A DNA stretch of 64,000 nucleotides from Bermanella sp. WJH001 (GCF_030070105.1 NZ_JASJOO010000002.1:1302001-1366000); one strand, 5' to 3'; positions 52,044 to 62,238 are shown, counted from the stretch's first letter. A program made the numbers and translations. The notes: generated by a model from the sequence alone, not told the origin.

Positions 52044-53014
52044 TAGTAATCTGCTGAGCCGTGATGTTCTGCGTCGTATCGTAATTCATCCAGCAGCTCT
52101 TCAAAGTCTTCCGGTAAATCCACTTCCCAGCTAACAAGCTTGTTAGTTGCTGGATGATGTAATTCTAATTTTTTTGCATGCAGCGCTTGGCGCGGAAAAT
52201 CTCGTAAGACTTCACGCAACTCATGGCTTACCCCTTTTGGTAAGCGCACACGACCACCATAAGTGGCATCACCCACCAGCGGATGCTGAATATGAGCCAT
52301 ATGCACTCGAATTTGGTGAGTACGGCCCGTCTCTAATTTCACACGAACATGGGTATGGGTTGGAAACTGAGACAGTATTCGATAATGGGTAATGGCTTCT
52401 TTACCCGTTGGATGCACCGCCATTTTTGTACGGTCTTTCATATGGCGAGCAATGGGCTCTTTTACGGTACCACCACCGGTTAATGTACCCTGTAAAACCG
52501 CCTCATATTCACGGCCCATTTCACGTGACTGCAATTGCTCAACCAAATGGTTTTGGGCTTGTAAGGTTTTTGCCACCACCATTAAACCCGTGGTGTCTTT
52601 ATCTAAGCGGTGAACAATGCCCGCACGAGGAATGTTTTGTAGCTCTGGGCAGTGGTACAGCAAGCCATTCAGTAATGTGCCGGTATGATTACCTGCCGCT
52701 GGGTGCACCACAAGATTCATGGGCTTATTGATGACGATGATATGCTCGTCTTCAAAGACAATAGGAAAATCGATTTTCTCAGGTAGCCATTCGCCTTCAG
52801 CCTGCATAACCACATCAATTTTCAGTATTTCACCACCAACTAATTTTTCCTTCGGTTTGCGCGTTTCACCATCAACGGTCAAATTGCCATCCACGATCCA
52901 TGTTTTTAGACGTGCTCGGCTATAATCAGGAAAGAGCTGAGCCGCAATTTGGTCAAAGCGCTTGTTGCCCAATTCATTGGGGATCTTGATGCTGTGTTGA
53001 ATCTGTTCTGACAT
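52043..53014 (-). CDS. rluD: RluD 23S rRNA pseudouridine synthase
   Basis: A 323-residue protein with an N-terminal S4 RNA-binding domain (LGNKRFDQIAAQLFPDYSRA) and a RluA-type catalytic domain with the active-site Asp in HRLDKDTTGLMVVAKT. It makes pseudouridines 1911, 1915 and 1917 in helix 69 of 23S rRNA. It is divergent from bamD and overlaps pgeF. Length is normal for the family. Confidence 0.95.
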   Translation of the reverse strand: MSEQIQHSIKIPNELGNKRFDQIAAQLFPDYSRARLKTWIVDGNLTVDGETRKPKEKLVGGEILKIDVVMQAEGEWLPEKIDFPIVFEDEHIIVINKPMNLVVHPAAGNHTGTLLNGLLYHCPELQNIPRAGIVHRLDKDTTGLMVVAKTLQAQNHLVEQLQSREMGREYEAVLQGTLTGGGTVKEPIARHMKDRTKMAVHPTGKEAITHYRILSQFPTHTHVRVKLETGRTHQIRVHMAHIQHPLVGDATYGGRVRLPKGVSHELREVLRDFPRQALHAKKLELHHPATNKLVSWEVDLPEDFEELLDELRYDAEHHGSADY

Positions 53015-53188
53015 GGTTAAACCTTTGAACTAAAGCGCCCATTGTGAATCACACCTAGTTAAGCCAGTCTTGCCCGAAACGGCTAAAAGACACATAAGTA
53101 ACCTTGGTGATTAGCGCGCCCTATGGTTAAATTGCGCGCTGACACAACAATAACAGTAAATATTTTGAATATTATATCAGATAGACCT

Positions 53189-54010
53189 ATGCGAATTCTC
53201 TTGATCCTTGCTACAAGCTTAATTTTAGTGGCCTGTTCCAGTGACGGTAAGCGTCCGGGCGATGAAATGACCGAACGTGAAATCTATGAAAAGGCCGTTG
53301 AGGCCATTGATAATGAAAACTACTTTTTAGCCATTGAGACCCTACAGCAGCTAGAAAATAAGTACCCATTTGGTAATTTCAGTGAACAAGCTCAGCTAGA
53401 AATGATTTTTGCCCAGTTTAGCGCACAAGAATTAGAGGGCGCTCGCGCCAGTGCTGAGCGTTTCATTCGCTTGCACCCAGAACACGAGAACGTAGATTAT
53501 GCTTACTATTTAAAAGCATTAAGCAGTTACGAGCTGGGTTTAAGCTTAGTTGAGCGCTATTTTGCTGATGATGAGTCTCAGCGTGATCCGCAGCCGGCTC
53601 GTGACTCATTCCAAGAACTCAATGAATTAATTCGTAAATTCCCAGAAAGCCAATATGCTCCCGATGCTCGCCAGCGCATGATTTACCTGCGTGACCGTTT
53701 AGCTCTTCATGAAGTGCATGTGGCTCATTACTATCTTAAACGCCACGCTTATCTGGCCGCTGCTAACCGTGGTCGTAATATCGTTGAGAATTACCAAGGC
53801 ACTAAACATGTGGCCACTGGCTTAGCGTTAATGGTTGAAGCCTATGAGCTGTTAGGTCAGCAAGACTTGGCAGACAAAAGCTTAGCGGTTTTAAAGGCTA
53901 ACTTTCCAAAACACCCTCAACTTAAAAAGGGTAAGTTGGTTCACAGTGGCTGGGCACAAAAAGACCGTAAAAGTATTTGGAATGTGATTACTTTAGGGTT
54001 GATTGATTAA
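53189..54010 (+). CDS. bamD: BamD outer-membrane assembly lipoprotein
   Basis: A 273-residue lipoprotein. The signal sequence ends in the lipobox LILVACSS, with the lipidated Cys at residue 16 or so, followed by tetratricopeptide repeats (YEKAVEAIDNENYFLAIETL, AQLEMIFAQFSAQELEGAR, LSSYELGLSLVERYFADDES). It is the essential core partner of BamA for folding beta-barrel proteins. The frame opens 22 codons earlier, but the signal fixes the start at 53189. It is divergent from rluD as in E. coli and pseudomonads, and its terminator is at 54029. Confidence 0.94.
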   Translation: MRILLILATSLILVACSSDGKRPGDEMTEREIYEKAVEAIDNENYFLAIETLQQLENKYPFGNFSEQAQLEMIFAQFSAQELEGARASAERFIRLHPEHENVDYAYYLKALSSYELGLSLVERYFADDESQRDPQPARDSFQELNELIRKFPESQYAPDARQRMIYLRDRLALHEVHVAHYYLKRHAYLAAANRGRNIVENYQGTKHVATGLALMVEAYELLGQQDLADKSLAVLKANFPKHPQLKKGKLVHSGWAQKDRKSIWNVITLGLID

Positions 54011-54028
54011 TCTAAAGTAACCACCCAT

Positions 54029-54058
54029 AAAAAAACCGACACTTGTGTCGGTTTTTTT
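54029..54058. terminator. intrinsic terminator after bamD
   Basis: AAAAAAACCGACAC pairs with GTGTCGGTTTTTTT around a tight turn, between convergent bamD and nadE. Confidence 0.9.
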
Positions 54059-54082
54059 ATGGGTCTAATAAACACGTTTTAA

Positions 54083-55717
54083 TTAATGACCAATCTTCCA
54101 GCCATTGGTAATAGGATAACGACGATCTCGGCCAAATCCTCTTTGGGTTAAGCGAACCCCCACTGGCGCTTGGCGGCGCTTGTATTCATTCACATCCACT
54201 AAACGAAGGACTCTGCGCACATCTTCTTCAATAAAACCTTTGGCCGTGATACTCACCGCACTTTGATCTTCTTCAATATATAAACGCAAGATTTCGTCCA
54301 ATATTGGATAAGGTGGTAATGAATCTTCATCCACCTGATCTGGTGCAAGCTCTGCCGATGGCGGACGTGTGATCACTCTTGGAGGAATGACTTCTTTTAG
54401 GGTGTTACGGTATTTCGATAACTCAAATACCAAGGTTTTATAAACGTCTTTTAATACACCAAACCCACCGGCCATATCGCCGTACAAGGTAGCGTAACCC
54501 ACAGCCATTTCACTTTTATTGCCCGTGGTTAACACCATGTATCCTTTTTTATTACTCATGGCCATGAGCATGACACCCCGACAACGGCTTTGCAGATTCT
54601 CTTCTGTGGTATCGACTTTTGTGCCAGCAAACTCATCACTGAGTATTTCCATAAAGCTGTTGTACATAGGCTCAATTGGTAAAACCTTGTATTGCACACC
54701 TAAACGATTCGCTTGATCTTCAGCATCATGCAGACTCATTTGAGAGGTGTATTTAAATGGCATCATTACCGCTTCGACCCGCTCTTTACCCAGCGCATCA
54801 ACCGCAATCGCTAAAGTTAAGCCAGAATCAATGCCACCGGACAACCCTAACAACACCCCTTTAAAGCCGTTTTTATTGACATAATCTCGTACACCCAATA
54901 CTAACGCATCGTAGATATTGGCCAGCTTTTCTTGCTCTGGTGCTTTTGAACCATCAATTGCCTGACAAGTGCCTTGATTAAATTTAAGGTTCACCACATC
55001 AAGGGATTCTTGATAATGAACACTACTTGCACACACATCACCTTGCGCATTTACGACCAATGAGCCGCCATCAAATACCAACTCATCTTGGCCCCCCACT
55101 AGGTTCACATACACAATTGGCATATGCCCTTGTTGTGCACGTTGCTTAAGTAGATCTTTACGATGTTGGGATTTATCAATATGAAAGGGTGATGCATTTA
55201 AATTCAGCATGCATTGTGCGCCATTTGACTTGGCATCCTGCATCACATTTGCCTGCCATATATCTTCACACACGCTAATTGCACAAGGCACGCCTTTGAT
55301 ATTTACAATTGAGCTAACTTGCCCTGCGGTAAAATAGCGTTTCTCATCAAATACTTGGTAGTTTGGCAAATGCTGCTTAGCGTATTCGTATTCACAATTA
55401 CCATTAAAATAGATACCTGCCATATTAAATAGCTGGCCATCCACACGCTTGGGATAACCCATTACGATATAAATGGGTAACTTGGCTTGCTTGATTAACT
55501 CTATGGCTTCATTGATGCGCGTATCAAGGCTTGAGCGGAATAACAGGTCTTCAGGTGGATAACCTGTAAGGGTTAATTCAGGAAAGACAATGACGTCTGC
55601 GGCGCTATCAAGCGCTTGCTCTGCGCACTCAATTACACGCTGAGCATTGCCTGCGATATCACCTACTAACAGATTAATCTGCGCTAAACAGACCTTTAAA
55701 GCTTGTTCGGACACCAT
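54083..55717 (-). CDS. nadE: glutamine-dependent NAD+ synthetase
   Basis: A 544-residue two-domain enzyme. The N-terminal nitrilase-like glutaminase domain shows ELTLTGYPPEDLL (Glu), the Lys before QRAQQGHMP-type loop and CEDIWQANV (catalytic Cys). The C-terminal synthetase has the ATP-pyrophosphatase loop LLGLSGGIDSGLTLAI. It amidates nicotinate adenine dinucleotide with glutamine-derived ammonia. The frame is open from 55738 (GTG); the ATG at 55717 has AAGG before it. It is divergent from pilS, so the two promoter regions overlap. Confidence 0.94.
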   Translation of the reverse strand: MVSEQALKVCLAQINLLVGDIAGNAQRVIECAEQALDSAADVIVFPELTLTGYPPEDLLFRSSLDTRINEAIELIKQAKLPIYIVMGYPKRVDGQLFNMAGIYFNGNCEYEYAKQHLPNYQVFDEKRYFTAGQVSSIVNIKGVPCAISVCEDIWQANVMQDAKSNGAQCMLNLNASPFHIDKSQHRKDLLKQRAQQGHMPIVYVNLVGGQDELVFDGGSLVVNAQGDVCASSVHYQESLDVVNLKFNQGTCQAIDGSKAPEQEKLANIYDALVLGVRDYVNKNGFKGVLLGLSGGIDSGLTLAIAVDALGKERVEAVMMPFKYTSQMSLHDAEDQANRLGVQYKVLPIEPMYNSFMEILSDEFAGTKVDTTEENLQSRCRGVMLMAMSNKKGYMVLTTGNKSEMAVGYATLYGDMAGGFGVLKDVYKTLVFELSKYRNTLKEVIPPRVITRPPSAELAPDQVDEDSLPPYPILDEILRLYIEEDQSAVSITAKGFIEEDVRRVLRLVDVNEYKRRQAPVGVRLTQRGFGRDRRYPITNGWKIGH

Positions 55718-55786
55718 TACTACCTTGATTCCAACCACGAAAGCCCCGTATTCTGCGAGAATTGTAAACTTTGGGCAATCAAAACC

Positions 55787-57337
55787 ATGCAGTCATCCCA
55801 TCGCCAACACCCTATTTACCCTTTTTATGGGTATTTCACCTTAGGGGTGGCCTCATTATTCATCGGCTTTTACCTATTTGAAGAGCAACTTCAATGGTGG
55901 CAAGCCGATGCGCCTAAAATGCTGCCCATTGTTTTAGGCTGCTACCTAGCCCTGGCGATTGCCAACATTGCCCAATCAAAACGCCAAGATGTGTTTCGCT
56001 TAGATCAGTTTTTAGTCAATCAAATGATTGAGATTTTAATCATGGGGGTATTGATGATTTACATCACCCCAAATCAACAAGACCTTGCTCTTATTTTGTT
56101 ATTTCATGTGGGCATCGGCAATTTACTGGTGAGTAAACGTTATGGTTATTTATTAGCTGCCATGGCCACCATCATGGTGCTAGCACAGGGTTTTTTACAT
56201 CCTCTTAGCATTGTGGCCGACAGAGCTTTATCTGGTAGCTTGATCTGCATATTGTTTTTTATTGAGGCATTCCTCACCCAAGTCATGCGCTCCAATCTAA
56301 AAGAAGTGGAGATCGAAGCAAAACAAACCAGAGAGCAGCTTAATAGTTCTGCCAAGTTAAATGATCTGATTATCGAGCGAATGCATACCGGTGTTTGCTT
56401 AATTAATAACGCAGGGCATGTAATTCGAGTGAATCGAGCGGCACAAGAGCGCATCCCCAATATCGAGCTCCATAAATTAATACCCGAACCACTGTTTGAG
56501 CGTTTTAAATACTGGCAAGAATATAACCTGCAAAATGAAAACGAGGTCAGCGTGAGCTTCAACAAAAATATTAATCCCGTTTTCATTTATTTTGCCAGTA
56601 TTGATGACACCAGCACGCTTATCTTTATGGAAAATAAAGAAACCGTTATGCGCAAAGCCCATCAGTTTAAATTGAATTCATTAGCCAGAATGGCTGCCAG
56701 CATTGCCCACGAAATTCGCAATCCACTAAACGCCATTAGCCACGCATCCCAGCTACTGGCTGAAAACCACACCCTTACCTCTCAAGATAGGCGTTTGTGC
56801 GATATCATTTTTAATCACTGTCAACGTATGGATGCCATCATTAACAACGTCATGCAGATTAGTAAGCGCAAACCATCTGATCTAAAATGGATTCAACTAA
56901 ATCATTGGTTAATAGATGTAACCCATGAATTAAGCGAACAGTTCAATTGTGCAATACATGTAAAAGGGGAAGCGCTTGATATTCGATTCGACCCATCCCA
57001 ATTGCACCAAATACTATTAAACCTTACTCAAAATGCTACACGGTACGGCGAAGCGAATCATATTAACGGCATTAGTATTCAACTATTACGCATCGACAAC
57101 CGCCCATGTCTTCGCTTTAGGGATTCAGGCCCTGGTTTAAACAAAGAAGTACTTGAATATCTTTATGAGCCTTTTCACACAACCTCCGCTGACGGTACCG
57201 GCCTAGGACTGTATTTAATCAAAGAGTTGTGTGAAGCAAATCATGCTGAGATACGTTATGATCAAACATACAAAGATGGGGCCCAGTTTGATATTTTATT
57301 CGCCCATGATTTCGGAAAACAAAAGGATTCAAAATGA
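55787..57337 (+). CDS. pilS: PilS sensor histidine kinase
   Basis: A 516-residue kinase with about six N-terminal transmembrane helices (YFTLGVASLFIGFYLFEE through LICILFFIEAFLTQVM), a PAS-like sensor region (about 190-280) and the kinase core with the phospho-acceptor His in ASIAHEIRNPLNAISHA, N-box LLNLTQNATRYG and G boxes DSGPGLN and GTGLGLYL. The TM-PAS-kinase layout and pairing with PilR fit PilS, which senses pilin levels in the membrane and controls pilA transcription. The ATG at 55787 is chosen because the upstream 28 codons overlap the promoter region. The stop overlaps pilR (ATGA). Confidence 0.9.
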   Translation: MQSSHRQHPIYPFYGYFTLGVASLFIGFYLFEEQLQWWQADAPKMLPIVLGCYLALAIANIAQSKRQDVFRLDQFLVNQMIEILIMGVLMIYITPNQQDLALILLFHVGIGNLLVSKRYGYLLAAMATIMVLAQGFLHPLSIVADRALSGSLICILFFIEAFLTQVMRSNLKEVEIEAKQTREQLNSSAKLNDLIIERMHTGVCLINNAGHVIRVNRAAQERIPNIELHKLIPEPLFERFKYWQEYNLQNENEVSVSFNKNINPVFIYFASIDDTSTLIFMENKETVMRKAHQFKLNSLARMAASIAHEIRNPLNAISHASQLLAENHTLTSQDRRLCDIIFNHCQRMDAIINNVMQISKRKPSDLKWIQLNHWLIDVTHELSEQFNCAIHVKGEALDIRFDPSQLHQILLNLTQNATRYGEANHINGISIQLLRIDNRPCLRFRDSGPGLNKEVLEYLYEPFHTTSADGTGLGLYLIKELCEANHAEIRYDQTYKDGAQFDILFAHDFGKQKDSK

Positions 57338-58674
57338 GTCATATCCTCATCGTGGATGACGAACCCGATATTTTAGAACTCATTTCAATGACCATTGATC
57401 GCTTAGGTTTTCACTACGAAACCGCATGTTCTGTTGCAGACGCTAAGCATCAACTGAGTCAACGTACGTTCGATTTATGCTTAACAGATATGCGACTGCC
57501 TGACGGCTCTGGTCTTGATTTAGTGGCCCATATTCAAACTCAATATGAAACGATGCCGGTGATTGTTTTAACCGCTTATGGCAGTGTAGACATTGCTATT
57601 GATGCCATGAAACAAGGGGCTTTTGACTTTTTATCCAAGCCTGTTGAACTTGAAAAACTCAAAACAACCATTAAAACGGCCCTGTCTTTATCACACGACA
57701 TTGAAACACCTAACCAAGATTCCGCCGACATACCCAGCATGATCGGTGTATCTTCCGCCATGTCGAAATTAAAAGAACAGATTAAAAAAGTCGCCCGCAA
57801 TCAAGCGCCTGTTTTTATCCACGGTGAATCTGGCTCCGGTAAAGAACTGGTAGCAAGAGCCATTCATCAACTTGGTGCAAAACAAAATCAACCATTTATC
57901 GCTGTTAACTGCGGTGCCATTCCATCAGAACTCATGGAAAGTGAATTTTTTGGCCACAGGAAAGGGGCATTTACAGGAGCTACTCAAAACAAAGAAGGCT
58001 TTTTTCAAGCTGCCAATGGTGGCACATTATTTTTAGACGAAGTAGCCGACTTGCCACTTTCCATGCAAGTAAAATTGTTACGCGCCATTCAAGAAAATGT
58101 TATTCGTCCTGTGGGCAGTGAAACAGAAGAAAGTGTGGATGTAAGAATCCTGTCAGCCAGCCATAAAAATTTACAAAATGAAGTTGCCAATCAATCTTTC
58201 CGTGAAGATTTATTTTACCGTTTAGATGTCATTAATTTACAAGTGCCACCTCTTCGCAATAGAAAAGAAGATATCACTGACCTTAGCCAGCACATTATTA
58301 AACGCTTAACTACTTCCCTAGAAATACCGGCCATATCTTTGGACAAAAGTGCAATTGAGGCACTGAATCAATATGAGTTCCCGGGAAATATTCGTGAGCT
58401 TGAAAATATTCTACAACGTGCAATGACCCTAACAGATGGGCAAACCATTTACGCAACCGACCTTGCATTAAAAACAGTAAAAACCAAAAACACCTCTGCA
58501 CCACACGCTCTGCAACCTGGGCAATCACTGGAAGAGTATCTTGAAGAAATTGAACGGGACATACTAAAAGAAACACTCGAGCAATGCCGTTGGAATAAGA
58601 CAGCAGCCGCTGAGCAACTAGGCATGACATTTAGATCCATGCGCTATCGTTTGAAGAAACTGAATATTGAGTAA
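57334..58674 (+). CDS. pilR: PilR sigma-54-dependent response regulator
   Basis: A 446-residue NtrC-family activator: receiver domain (Asp in [20 protein letters not shown] acidic pair), central AAA+ domain with Walker [16 protein letters not shown], the GAFTGA loop contacting sigma-54 ([10 protein letters not shown]) and [13 protein letters not shown], and a Fis-like DNA-binding helix-turn-helix at the C-terminus ([20 protein letters not shown]). It would activate pilin genes with RpoN. It overlaps pilS by 4 bases. A minor-pilin operon follows after 88 bases. Confidence 0.93.
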   Translation: MSHILIVDDEPDILELISMTIDRLGFHYETACSVADAKHQLSQRTFDLCLTDMRLPDGSGLDLVAHIQTQYETMPVIVLTAYGSVDIAIDAMKQGAFDFLSKPVELEKLKTTIKTALSLSHDIETPNQDSADIPSMIGVSSAMSKLKEQIKKVARNQAPVFIHGESGSGKELVARAIHQLGAKQNQPFIAVNCGAIPSELMESEFFGHRKGAFTGATQNKEGFFQAANGGTLFLDEVADLPLSMQVKLLRAIQENVIRPVGSETEESVDVRILSASHKNLQNEVANQSFREDLFYRLDVINLQVPPLRNRKEDITDLSQHIIKRLTTSLEIPAISLDKSAIEALNQYEFPGNIRELENILQRAMTLTDGQTIYATDLALKTVKTKNTSAPHALQPGQSLEEYLEEIERDILKETLEQCRWNKTAAAEQLGMTFRSMRYRLKKLNIE

Positions 58675-58762
58675 ATTTTATACTTTATTCTAAGTGAAAT
58701 TATCATATAGCGCTTTAAACTGGGTACACGTTCTCAAATAACTGCATACAAGGAGGTATACA

Positions 58763-59305
58763 GTGCGAGGATTTACCTTAATTGAGCTAATGGTGGCCAC
58801 CACCATACTTATCTCATTTCTAGCGCTTGGTGTCCCCACCATGCAAAACCTCATCGAGCGTCACCATAGTCGCACTGACTTTTATACCTTAAGAAAAACA
58901 CTTGCCAGCGCAAGAGGGCTTGCGCAAAGTAAATCGATCAACGTATCGGTGTGCCCCACTCAAGGTCAAAGCTGCTCATCTAATTGGAACCACTCAATCA
59001 CCACCTTTCATGATGCAAACCTCAACAATGTGATTGATGATGGCGAAGAAGTATTTTTCAGTACCACCATCAGTAGTCGCCATGGCTACTGGCTTAAAAC
59101 CAAAGCAAAACAGAACTTCGTGCGATTCAACCCATTAGGCCACGCATTTTCCTCTGCCAGCACCTTTTTATACTGCCCATTTTCTGATCACGACAAACTC
59201 GCCAAAAGCATCGTTATTAGCTTTCAAGGCAGAATCCGAACCGCAGCCTACCTAAACAAACGAGGTGTACCGTACTCACACTATTCCAGCATTAACTGTG
59301 ATTAA
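58763..59305 (+). CDS. FimT/GspH-type minor pseudopilin 1
   Basis: A 180-residue pseudopilin with a short leader and the prepilin peptidase site in RGFTLIELMVATTIL (cleavage after Gly, Phe+1, Glu+5). The hydrophobic helix LISFLALGVPTMQNL follows, then a GspH/FimT C-terminal domain with Cys in VSVCPTQGQSCSS, YCPF and INCD. The start is a GTG with a strong AAGGAGG. It opens the minor-pilin operon after pilR. FimT is the usual name for the first such gene, but the paralogues are hard to tell apart. Confidence 0.88.
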   Translation: MRGFTLIELMVATTILISFLALGVPTMQNLIERHHSRTDFYTLRKTLASARGLAQSKSINVSVCPTQGQSCSSNWNHSITTFHDANLNNVIDDGEEVFFSTTISSRHGYWLKTKAKQNFVRFNPLGHAFSSASTFLYCPFSDHDKLAKSIVISFQGRIRTAAYLNKRGVPYSHYSSINCD

Positions 59306-59425
59306 TGGGGGCTTTAACCTCTTTTGTGACCGATTCCTCATTGAAATACAGGGCGAACACCATTAAACCTTGAAAAACCACCGCTAGTCCGTTTTCATTA
59401 GAGTCTTTTCTCTAATAACGCTTAA
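59306..59425 (+). other. gap between the two FimT-like genes
   Basis: 120 bases with an A/T-rich stretch and no hairpin of note. A promoter for the following pilin operon may lie here, but I see no clear sigma-54 or sigma-70 match. Confidence 0.4.
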
Positions 59426-59926
59426 ATGCAACTTATGAAAAAACAAACTGGCTTAACATTAATAGAACTCATGGTTTCGACCATTATTTTGGCTCTTCTG
59501 ATGGCAGTGGCCCTGCCATCTATGAAGTCTATGTTAGATAGAGGGAATTTTAAGCCTATTGGTCGCAGCTTTGAAAAAGCAGTGAAATACGCACGAAGTG
59601 AAGCCATCAACCGCAGTCAAACTGTTCGAATCTCCCCCTTAGATGGCTCCAGTGATTGGTCCAAAGGCTGGCGTATTGATGCAATCACCCAAGCAAACCC
59701 ATTAGTTTTATCTTTAATACGTACATTTGATGAGATCCCAGGGGATAGTATCTTTACTAGCGATACTTTCGATGGAGACACGTTTTTCGACATACTACCA
59801 AACGGCCAAGCGGCTTTAATTGGCAACTTCACTCTTTCACCCGCCAATTGTAGTGGTGGCAAAACATACACATATAGCATCCTGCTCTCAGGCATAATCG
59901 ATAGGAGCGAATCACCATGCAACTAA
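59426..59926 (+). CDS. FimT/FimU-type minor pseudopilin 2
   Basis: A 166-residue pseudopilin: QTGLTLIELMVSTIIL is the prepilin site (cleaved after Gly), then a helix and a GspH-like domain with YARSEAINRSQTVRISPLDG and two late Cys (SPANCSG, SESPCN). The ATG at 59426 is taken; an in-frame ATG at 59435 is equally possible. It overlaps the next gene by 10 bases. It is a paralogue of the preceding gene, probably corresponding to FimU. Confidence 0.87.
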   Translation: MQLMKKQTGLTLIELMVSTIILALLMAVALPSMKSMLDRGNFKPIGRSFEKAVKYARSEAINRSQTVRISPLDGSSDWSKGWRIDAITQANPLVLSLIRTFDEIPGDSIFTSDTFDGDTFFDILPNGQAALIGNFTLSPANCSGGKTYTYSILLSGIIDRSESPCN

Positions 59927-60498
59927 GGTCTATGCAAGCCGGTTTTGCCATGATTGAGGTCATGGTGACCGTTGCAATCATTACTGTGGGTATCTCAGGA
60001 ATGGGGATGCTGTTAATACGTGCAATTCAAGGCACCCAAGATAGCGCCCAGCAATCACAGGCCATGTGGATTGTACAAGACTATGTAGGACGTATGCGTG
60101 CTAATCCAGAAGGAGCCCTTGCTCGTTTTTATGAACTGGATCCTAATAACCTAGATTGCTCAACGCCACCAACAATGTGTGCAGAAATATTTAAAGACGG
60201 CGATGAAGTAGCAAGCACGATATGTGATGCAACCACAATGGCTACATTTGACAATTGGATTACATCCTGTGATCTAAATAGTGGAATTTATGACAGTGCT
60301 TCTGATTTTATTGTAAACCCAAATTTAACATCAACTTGTACAGCAACCAGTGCCCGCCAAAGCCAAATTACATTTGCTGATAGCTGTGTCCAATATCAAG
60401 TCACACTAACTTGGGATACTAAAATCACAACAGCAAGTTCGGTAGCAGAAGAACGTATAAATCAGAATACTTATAACTTGATTGTGGAGTTTAACTAA
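59917..60498 (+). CDS. pilV: PilV-type minor pilin
   Basis: A 193-residue minor pilin. The prepilin site reads AGFAMIEVMVTVAIITVGI (Glu+5 kept, FAMIE instead of FTLIE), followed by the family-typical GMGMLLIRAIQGTQDSAQQS and WIVQDYVGRMRANP. Several Cys (LDCST, TMCAEI, TICDA, ITSCDL) suggest disulfides in the head. PilV primes pilus assembly with PilW, PilX and PilY1. Translation overlaps both neighbours (59917-59926 and TAATG at 60498). Confidence 0.91.
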   Translation: MQLRSMQAGFAMIEVMVTVAIITVGISGMGMLLIRAIQGTQDSAQQSQAMWIVQDYVGRMRANPEGALARFYELDPNNLDCSTPPTMCAEIFKDGDEVASTICDATTMATFDNWITSCDLNSGIYDSASDFIVNPNLTSTCTATSARQSQITFADSCVQYQVTLTWDTKITTASSVAEERINQNTYNLIVEFN

Positions 60499-61373
60499 TG
60501 AACAAACAATCAGGTTTCACACTAATCGAACTAATGATAGCTGGCTTCATCGGTATATTCATTTTTACAGGTTTGTTGAACTTACTGATCACAACCAATA
60601 AAAGTGTGACTCTCTCTGACTCACTTTCGCAAAACCAAGAAACTGGCAGGTTCACAATGAACTATTTAACATCATTTGTCAGAAGAGCGGGTTACTCCGA
60701 AGATTTCACTGCTTTTACACCACCTCTATTCATAGAATCAGGCGAGAACACCGACTCACCAATAACCTGTACTGGCAACCAAGCAGATGCTTGCGCCTCA
60801 AACAACCCTATTACAAACCCTGTGACTATGGTTGGTGATCGACTATCTATTCCTATGGATATTGGAGGGGACAATGGCGATGAAATAAGATCTTGTACAG
60901 GAACGATCATTGGTGGCAATGGTGCTTGGGCAAACAGCGGTCCTCAACGCATCGTAAACGTATTCTGGGTAAGTGCCACGGCAGATAATAATCGTCAATT
61001 ACTTTGTCGTACTTTTAACAGAAACACCAACAATTGGATTGAAAATCAAGCCGTATCGATAATCAATAATATTGAACGTTTAGAGTTCCAAGTGGGCATT
61101 GCTTCTGATGCCGAAGAGAGCTCTGCTTCTAGATATGTCAGTGTTAATACCATTACGGATGATTCAACTATAACAATGGATTTTATACGCAGTATTCGAA
61201 TTTCAATCCTCACCACTAGCCAAGACGATCTGAATAACGACTCCCAAAGCACACTGCGTGAGCGAAGCTATGGCCTACTGGATGCACCGGAATTTACCAT
61301 TGAAGATAGAAATCTTAGGAATGTGTTTACCAATACCATTGAGCTACCCAACATGATTGGACCTAGGAGCTAA
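60498..61373 (+). CDS. pilW: PilW-type minor pilin
   Basis: A 291-residue minor pilin with the prepilin site SGFTLIELMIAGFIGIFIF, then GLLNLLITTNKSVTLSDSLS and QNQETGRFTMNYLTSFVRRAGY, the conserved PilW block. Length and the later beta-rich head are usual. It starts within the pilV stop (TAATG) and ends 2 bases before pilX. It acts in the priming complex at the pilus tip. Confidence 0.92.
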   Translation: MNKQSGFTLIELMIAGFIGIFIFTGLLNLLITTNKSVTLSDSLSQNQETGRFTMNYLTSFVRRAGYSEDFTAFTPPLFIESGENTDSPITCTGNQADACASNNPITNPVTMVGDRLSIPMDIGGDNGDEIRSCTGTIIGGNGAWANSGPQRIVNVFWVSATADNNRQLLCRTFNRNTNNWIENQAVSIINNIERLEFQVGIASDAEESSASRYVSVNTITDDSTITMDFIRSIRISILTTSQDDLNNDSQSTLRERSYGLLDAPEFTIEDRNLRNVFTNTIELPNMIGPRS

Positions 61374-61375
61374 TA

Positions 61376-61897
61376 ATGAAACAGCAAAAAGGTGCATCAT
61401 TAATCGTTGCTTTAGTACTGTTGACCATCATCACCGTGGTAGCAGTATTTGCATTAGAGGGAAGCAACTTACAAAGCAAAATGGTTGCTAATAGTTTATT
61501 TTCAACCCTTACCTATCAAGAGTGTAGAAATGAGCAAGAAGCACAGGTTCGTTTTTATAATATAAATGGCGGTATTAATAGAAACTCACTACTAGCATTT
61601 GCAGGTATTGAACCCACTAAAGATGAAAATGGTAAAGTAACAGAAAGTAATATCACTGATGAAGATACCCTGACTGAATCAAATGCATCCCATGCACCTG
61701 AATCAGACATAACCATCACATGGAATTATATTCGGCTAGCCCCAGCCGCACGTGGTGGATATGACGCAGATATAGATAGCCCAATAAAAAATTATTTATA
61801 CGAAAACGATTGCATCGCAACCTTCAACTTCTCAACAAATAGTCAAACCCAAGGCAATACTGTCGAAGGCTTGAAGAATGCAGGCAATATCAAATGA
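61376..61897 (+). CDS. pilX: PilX-type minor pilin
   Basis: A 173-residue protein with the PilX N-terminal domain: KGASLIVALVLLTIITVVAVFALEG (G|ASLI replaces FTLIE, which is normal for PilX), then GSNLQSKMVANSL and YQECRNEQEAQVRFYN. The C-terminus is variable and acidic. It lies between pilW and a small exported gene, in the standard order before pilY1. Confidence 0.9.
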   Translation: MKQQKGASLIVALVLLTIITVVAVFALEGSNLQSKMVANSLFSTLTYQECRNEQEAQVRFYNINGGINRNSLLAFAGIEPTKDENGKVTESNITDEDTLTESNASHAPESDITITWNYIRLAPAARGGYDADIDSPIKNYLYENDCIATFNFSTNSQTQGNTVEGLKNAGNIK

Positions 61898-61905
61898 GGT
61901 TCCTC

Positions 61906-62223
61906 ATGAAAAATTTAATTTTTATCGCATTATTCACACTTAGCCAAGTAAGTTTCGCCCAAGGGATATCCTTAGAAGATGCTAGAGAAGTGAAAATAGT
62001 AAACATGGAATATAGTGAAGCAAGTGGAAAAGGGGTAATACGTATCGCTGAGTGCGAAAGTTGTAAATATGAACTTTACAACTTCACTTCCAAGTTAGAA
62101 GTTAAAAAAAATGGATCGGTAAACACTATTGAAAAACTACTCAAAGAGTATTGGACAACAAAGATTGCGGTAATATTTACCACACCAGGCACAAATGATT
62201 TATTGCGTATTTCATATCGCTAA
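61906..62223 (+). CDS. small exported protein in the pilus operon
   Basis: A 105-residue protein with a signal peptide (LIFIALFTLSQVSFA) and a small mature domain, with a Cys pair in ECESCKYELYNF. Family not recognised. It lies between pilX and pilY1, with a GAGG ribosome-binding site before ATG 61906; an earlier ATG at 61894 overlaps the pilX stop (ATGA) and is also plausible. The position recalls small genes such as pilE or pilZ-like accessory genes, but the sequence is not one I know. A pilus-tip role is suggested by context only. Confidence 0.75.
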   Translation: MKNLIFIALFTLSQVSFAQGISLEDAREVKIVNMEYSEASGKGVIRIAECESCKYELYNFTSKLEVKKNGSVNTIEKLLKEYWTTKIAVIFTTPGTNDLLRISYR

Positions 62224-62238
62224 CCTAGGAGGCTGAAC

